Source: an uncultured Rubrobacteraceae bacterium
GTDB lineage: Bacteria; Actinomycetota; Rubrobacteria; Rubrobacterales; Rubrobacteraceae
DNA length: 9,586 nt
NCBI GenBank assembly: GCA_902806105.1
Contig: CADCVI010000108.1
Location: forward strand, 1 to 9,586
Reading direction: 5' to 3'
The notes beneath the pieces were generated by a model, which did not search any database, was not told the origin of the DNA, and saw only the letters and a list, made by a program, of their open reading frames with translations. How positions within the stretch are numbered: position 1 is the stretch's first letter; each line of letters opens with the position of its first letter. A program made the position numbers and the translations under genes. This document shows positions 6,698 to 9,586 of the stretch, piece after piece.

Positions 6698-6748
6698 GTA
6701 GCGTGCGAGCCCCTCCCCAGAGACCCGCTTCCCCGTTTGATTGGCGGC

Positions 6749-6754
6749 ATTCTA
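6749..6754 (-). promoter_or_regulatory. Candidate -10 box ahead of the transporter operon
   Basis: TAGAAT on the minus strand matches the -10 consensus at five of six positions. It lies in the 115-base gap between the glycoside hydrolase and ATPase genes, giving a leader of about 80 bases. I could not find a matching -35 box at 16-18 bases. If real, the importer has its own promoter and is not solely co-transcribed with the hydrolase. Confidence 0.25.
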
Positions 6755-6776
6755 CCCCAGGTGCGCTTTCTCCCGC

Positions 6777-7904
6777 TTACAGGAAACGGGCCTTGACCTC
6801 CCGTATCCTCCGGACGGAATCGTCTATCCGTTCGCGAGACACCTCCCCCGCCTCCACGGCGGCCACCACCGCGTCGTAGGCGTCGGCCTGTTCCTGGGGC
6901 AAACCGGAGAGAACGAGCAGGTCGGCCCCAGCTTGGACCGCCTCCACCGCGGCCCGCGCGCTCGTGCCCCCGCGCTTCGCCCCCTCCATCGCGAGGTCGT
7001 CCGTCACGATCACGCCGCGAAAACCTACCTCTTCCCGCAAGAGCCTCGTGGCCTTCGGCGAGAGGCTCGCCGGATGTTCGGGATCTATGGATGGGTACAC
7101 GAGGTGCCCCACCATGACCATCGGCACGCCAGCCTCCGTTGCGTCGCGAAACGGCGGAAGGTCCGTGGCCCGAACCTCTTCCATACCGTGCTCGACGGTC
7201 GGGTACCCGACGTGCGAGTCCGCCGTGGCGGGGCCGTGGTTCGGGAAGTGCTTGGCGGCGGAGACGACGCCTGCCTCCTCGAAGCCCTCCACGGAAGCGG
7301 CGGCCATGCGGCCGACGAGGCCCGGGTCGGCGCCGTAGGAGCGGTCGCCGATCGCGGCGCCGGAGCCGGTATCCGCAACGGGAGCGAAGTCCGTGTTGAC
7401 GCCAGCCCGCCGGAGCTCGCGGCCGATCTGGGCGGAGATCCGGCGCGCCTCGGCGGGGTCGCCGCCCAGGCCGACCTCTGCGGCGGAGGGCTGCAGTCCA
7501 ACCCAGGGGGCATGCTGAACGGGGCCGCCCTCGTGGTCCACCGCGATGAAGAGCGGGATCCCCGGCTCCGTCGACATCGAGAGCTTCTGGAGAGACTCGG
7601 TCAGGCTCCTCGTGCCCTCCTCGCTCTGCATGTTCGGGCCGAAGAGGATGACGCCGCCGATGTTGCGCTCCCGGATCATCTTCTCTATGTAATAGTCGGG
7701 CTCCGTCCCGTTCATCGAGAAGACGAACATCTGCCCCACCGCGTCGCGCACGCTCATGCGATCCGCCTCCTCCCCCTTCGTCTCCCCCGCGATCCCGTCC
7801 TGCCCGGGAGTACCACCGCCGGGAGATTGTGGACCGCTACCGCCGCAGCCGGCAAGCTGGATCGCGAGGAAAAGGATGAGGGCGACCTTCGTCGTGTTGT
7901 TCAA
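6777..7904 (-). CDS. Exported family 3 glycoside hydrolase lipoprotein, probable beta-N-acetylhexosaminidase (NagZ-like)
   Basis: This 375-residue protein removes terminal beta-linked sugars, most likely N-acetylglucosamine. The N-terminus is a lipoprotein signal with lipobox LAGC and C20, followed by a Gly/Pro/Ser linker to about residue 48, so the enzyme should be anchored outside the cell. The GH3 barrel follows: DHEGG (123-127), IGDRSYGADP (185-194), KHFPNHG (218-224), the DSH motif with D229 and H231 forming the NagZ-type acid/base dyad, and VTDDLAM with probable nucleophile D302. The DSH dyad points to hexosaminidase rather than beta-glucosidase. The usual 'EGGRVQR' reads EGGPVQH here, losing two arginines. 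The start is TTG 7904, preceded by GGGAGGGGGG about 5 bases away. It lies 115 bases upstream of the transporter ATPase gene on the same strand, so it may feed that importer. Confidence 0.93.
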   Translation of the reverse strand: MNNTTKVALILFLAIQLAGCGGSGPQSPGGGTPGQDGIAGETKGEEADRMSVRDAVGQMFVFSMNGTEPDYYIEKMIRERNIGGVILFGPNMQSEEGTRSLTESLQKLSMSTEPGIPLFIAVDHEGGPVQHAPWVGLQPSAAEVGLGGDPAEARRISAQIGRELRRAGVNTDFAPVADTGSGAAIGDRSYGADPGLVGRMAAASVEGFEEAGVVSAAKHFPNHGPATADSHVGYPTVEHGMEEVRATDLPPFRDATEAGVPMVMVGHLVYPSIDPEHPASLSPKATRLLREEVGFRGVIVTDDLAMEGAKRGGTSARAAVEAVQAGADLLVLSGLPQEQADAYDAVVAAVEAGEVSRERIDDSVRRIREVKARFL

Positions 7905-7927
7905 GCTGCCCCCCTCCCAATCTCGCC

Positions 7928-7946
7928 GCCCGTCATGGTCACGGGC
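7928..7946. promoter_or_regulatory. Inverted repeat in the divergent hydrolase/helicase intergenic region
   Basis: GCCCGT (7928-7933) and ACGGGC (7941-7946) are perfect inverted arms around a 7-base centre. They lie 23 bases ahead of the hydrolase TTG start and about 45 bases ahead of the helicase start, in an 86-base divergent spacer. The size fits a dimeric repressor operator or an RNA hairpin. No regulator gene is present in the window to match it. Confidence 0.3.
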
Positions 7947-7978
7947 AGTTTATCCGTGAGGATGGGGCCTTTCTCGGT

Positions 7979-7984
7979 TATGCT
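7979..7984 (+). promoter_or_regulatory. Candidate -10 box for a leaderless helicase transcript
   Basis: TATGCT lies 6 bases ahead of the helicase GTG start, so transcription would begin at or next to the start codon. There is no usable Shine-Dalgarno sequence in front of that GTG, which fits leaderless translation, a common mode in actinobacteria. No clear -35 box is seen, and the -10 matches at only four of six positions. Confidence 0.25.
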
Positions 7985-7990
7985 CAGGCC

Positions 7991-9382
7991 GTGATCGAGC
8001 TCTCCTACGACTCCGGCACCATCGTCGCGACGGTACCTGACGGCTCTCCCCCGCCCCCCGAGCCTTTCGTCTGGGACGGCCGCACGGCGCAGTGGCGGGC
8101 GCCCGCGGGGTCGTACCGCGAGGTCGTCCTGGGCCTCGAAGCCTCCGGGGCTCCTTACACCGACCGGGCGGCCCGTTTCGAGAGGCCGAAGCTGGAGTCG
8201 AGGGTGGCGATGGAGCCGAGGCCGTACCAGAGGGAGGCGCTCGGGGCGTGGCGGCGGGGCCTGCCGGAGCTGCGGGGCGTGGTAGTGCTGCCGACCGGGG
8301 CGGGGAAGACGGCGGTCGCCGTGAGCGCGATGGAGAAGCTCGGGAGGAGCACGCTCGTCGTCGTGCCGACGCTCGCGCTGTTGAAGCAGTGGTACTCCAT
8401 CCTCCAGGACTCCTTCGGCCACGCCGTGCCAATAGGGCTCCTAGGGGGCGGGTACCACGAGATCACCCCTATCACCGTGACGACCTACGACTCGGCGTAC
8501 ATCCACGCCGAGAGGTACGGGGACCGCTTCGGACTCGTGGTCTACGACGAGGTCCACCACCTGCCGGCCGAGAAGTACGCGGTGATCCCGAAGATGCTCC
8601 TCGCCCCTTACGCCCTCGGCCTGACCGCGACCCCCGAGCGCCCGGACGGCGGCCACGCCCTCCTCCCCGAGCTTGTCGGCCCGGTCGTCTACCGGCTCTC
8701 GCCCGAGGACCTCGCCGGCACCTACCTCGCCCCTTTCGAGACGGTGCGCATCCCCATACAGCTCACAGCCCGCGAGCGCGTCGACTACAGCGTCGCCGAT
8801 GCGGTCTACAAGGATTTCCTAGCCAAGCACCGTCTCTCCGTCCGCTCGCCAGAAGACTGGCAGAGGTTCATCATGGTCGCCTCTACCAGTCACTCGGGGG
8901 GACGGGAGGCGCTCATGGCGGCGCGGCAGAGGCGCGAGCTCCGGGCGAACGCCGAGCGCAAGGGGGCGACGCTTGAGAGGCTGCTCAAGGAGCACTGGTC
9001 GGACCGGACGATAGTGTTCACCAAGAGCGTGGACGAGGTCTACGCGCTCTCCGGGAGGTTCCTGATCCCCGGCATAACCTACGAGACCCCGGCGCGGGAG
9101 CGAAAGGAGATCCTGGACCGTTTCCGGAGCGGGCGCTACCGCGCCATCATCGCCTCTGACGTCCTGAACGAGGGCGTCGACGTCCCGGAGGCGAACGTCG
9201 CCGTGATCCTGGCCGGGAGCGCCTCGCGCCGCGAGTACGTCCAGCGCCTCGGCCGCGTCCTCCGCCCCCGCGAGGGCAAGAAGGCGACGCTCTACGAACT
9301 GGTCACCGAGGGTACCGGCGAGGAGGCAGTCTCCCGGCGGCGCACGGAACCTTACGCCGCCGGAGCCGGGGGCGCACCCTAG
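7991..9382 (+). CDS. XPB-like superfamily 2 DNA helicase (archaeal-type, Bax1-associated)
   Basis: This 463-residue protein is a predicted 3'-5' DNA helicase/translocase related to the XPB subunit of eukaryotic TFIIH. It has an N-terminal damage-recognition-like region (about 1-70), then helicase domain 1: RPYQREAL (77-84), Walker A PTGAGKT (101-107), the DEVHH box (186-190) and LTATPER (211-217). A central thumb-like insertion lies at about 265-330. Domain 2 contains IVFTKSVDEV, ASDVLNEGVDVPE (388-400) and the arginine-finger motif QRLGRVLRP (418-426). Its length matches archaeal XPB (about 450) better than the longer mycobacterial XPB. The RED motif after motif III reads RPD (217-219). The start is GTG 7991, the first usable codon in frame. 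The stop overlaps the next gene by one base (TAGTG). A role in DNA repair with the downstream nuclease is inferred from the archaeal pair. Confidence 0.93.
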   Translation: MIELSYDSGTIVATVPDGSPPPPEPFVWDGRTAQWRAPAGSYREVVLGLEASGAPYTDRAARFERPKLESRVAMEPRPYQREALGAWRRGLPELRGVVVLPTGAGKTAVAVSAMEKLGRSTLVVVPTLALLKQWYSILQDSFGHAVPIGLLGGGYHEITPITVTTYDSAYIHAERYGDRFGLVVYDEVHHLPAEKYAVIPKMLLAPYALGLTATPERPDGGHALLPELVGPVVYRLSPEDLAGTYLAPFETVRIPIQLTARERVDYSVADAVYKDFLAKHRLSVRSPEDWQRFIMVASTSHSGGREALMAARQRRELRANAERKGATLERLLKEHWSDRTIVFTKSVDEVYALSGRFLIPGITYETPARERKEILDRFRSGRYRAIIASDVLNEGVDVPEANVAVILAGSASRREYVQRLGRVLRPREGKKATLYELVTEGTGEEAVSRRRTEPYAAGAGGAP

Positions 9383-9586
9383 TGCTGCGCGGCGAACACG
9401 TCATGGCGCGCCTCCAGCGCGGGAGGCTCGTCCCCCACCGCTTGCAGCCCGGGGACCGGCTCGTCCGGGAGGCGTCCGAGAGGTTGATCGGGCTGTACGA
9501 AGACCACGCCGGGGCGAGGGGAACGAGGGCGAGGCTGGAGGCAGAGGCGAACCTGCTCGAGGAGGAGCTCGGGCCGCGCCTCGACA
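9382..9586 (+). CDS. N-terminal part of a DUF790 / Bax1-like nuclease (3' end outside window)
   Basis: The gene starts at GTG 9382, sharing its first base with the helicase stop codon, and is still open at the right edge after 68 codons. The visible start reads MLRGEHVMARLQRGRLVPHR, followed by a charged helical stretch (REASERLIGLYEDHAGARGT, then LEAEANLLEEEL). This resembles the N-terminus of DUF790 proteins, and tight linkage to an XPB-type helicase is the hallmark of archaeal Bax1, a structure-specific nuclease that binds XPB. The nuclease active site lies in the unseen C-terminal part. An internal ATG at 9403 is an alternative start. The call rests on a short N-terminus plus strong gene context. 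Confidence 0.8.
   Translation, partial: MLRGEHVMARLQRGRLVPHRLQPGDRLVREASERLIGLYEDHAGARGTRARLEAEANLLEEELGPRLD

Noticed and set aside
6741..7994. Long plus-strand open frame of 417 codons opposite the GH3 hydrolase gene
   Set aside because: It is an antisense shadow: Arg/His-rich with no domain, while the minus strand has a full GH3 enzyme with signal peptide and catalytic motifs.

Overview
The window is dense, GC-rich bacterial DNA. Coding usage is strongly G/C-ending, several genes start with GTG or TTG, and the protein families present (a lysozyme-like/amidase wall hydrolase, an OB-fold/HD nuclease, a Tat-lipoprotein sugar-binding protein, and an archaeal-type XPB helicase paired with a Bax1/DUF790 gene) fit a deep-branching actinobacterium. 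Rubrobacter or a close relative is my best guess. That assignment is inference from protein style, not from a marker gene.

Layout, left to right. (1) 1-815, plus strand: the tail of a lysozyme-like domain (open at the window edge) runs by a 1-nt stop/start overlap into a zinc-dependent N-acetylmuramoyl-L-alanine amidase. They look like two halves of one known wall-hydrolase architecture. (2) 826-1770, minus strand: a YhaM-type OB-fold/HD 3'-5' exoribonuclease, whose conserved N-terminus continues upstream of any usual start codon. (3) 1771-2140: the one long noncoding stretch. It holds a weak promoter candidate for the HD gene, a small inverted repeat, and a perfect 19-bp hairpin that ends the next operon. 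(4) 2141-6661, minus strand: a complete carbohydrate ABC importer transcribed in the order ATPase, binding lipoprotein, MalF-type permease, MalG-type permease. A stem-loop lies between the binding protein and permease genes. (5) 6777-7904, minus strand: an exported family 3 glycoside hydrolase lipoprotein just upstream of the transporter and in the same direction. (6) 7991-9586, plus strand, divergent: an XPB-like superfamily 2 helicase whose stop overlaps by 1 nt the start of a DUF790/Bax1-like nuclease gene that runs off the window.

How the parts could work together. The GH3 lipoprotein may release sugars at the outer face of the membrane, which the binding lipoprotein passes to the two permeases, driven by the UgpC/MsmK-type ATPase. 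The binding protein resembles trehalose/maltose-type binders, but the substrate cannot be read from sequence alone. The XPB and Bax1-like genes form a likely DNA unwinding-and-cutting pair, as their archaeal relatives do. The amidase pair acts on peptidoglycan and is not in the transporter operon.

I found no tRNA, rRNA, CRISPR array, insertion sequence or transposase, and no transcription regulator gene. The points most worth a second look are the split wall hydrolase, the bacterial XPB-Bax1 pair with an altered RED motif, the non-standard start of the HD nuclease, and the long perfect hairpin.
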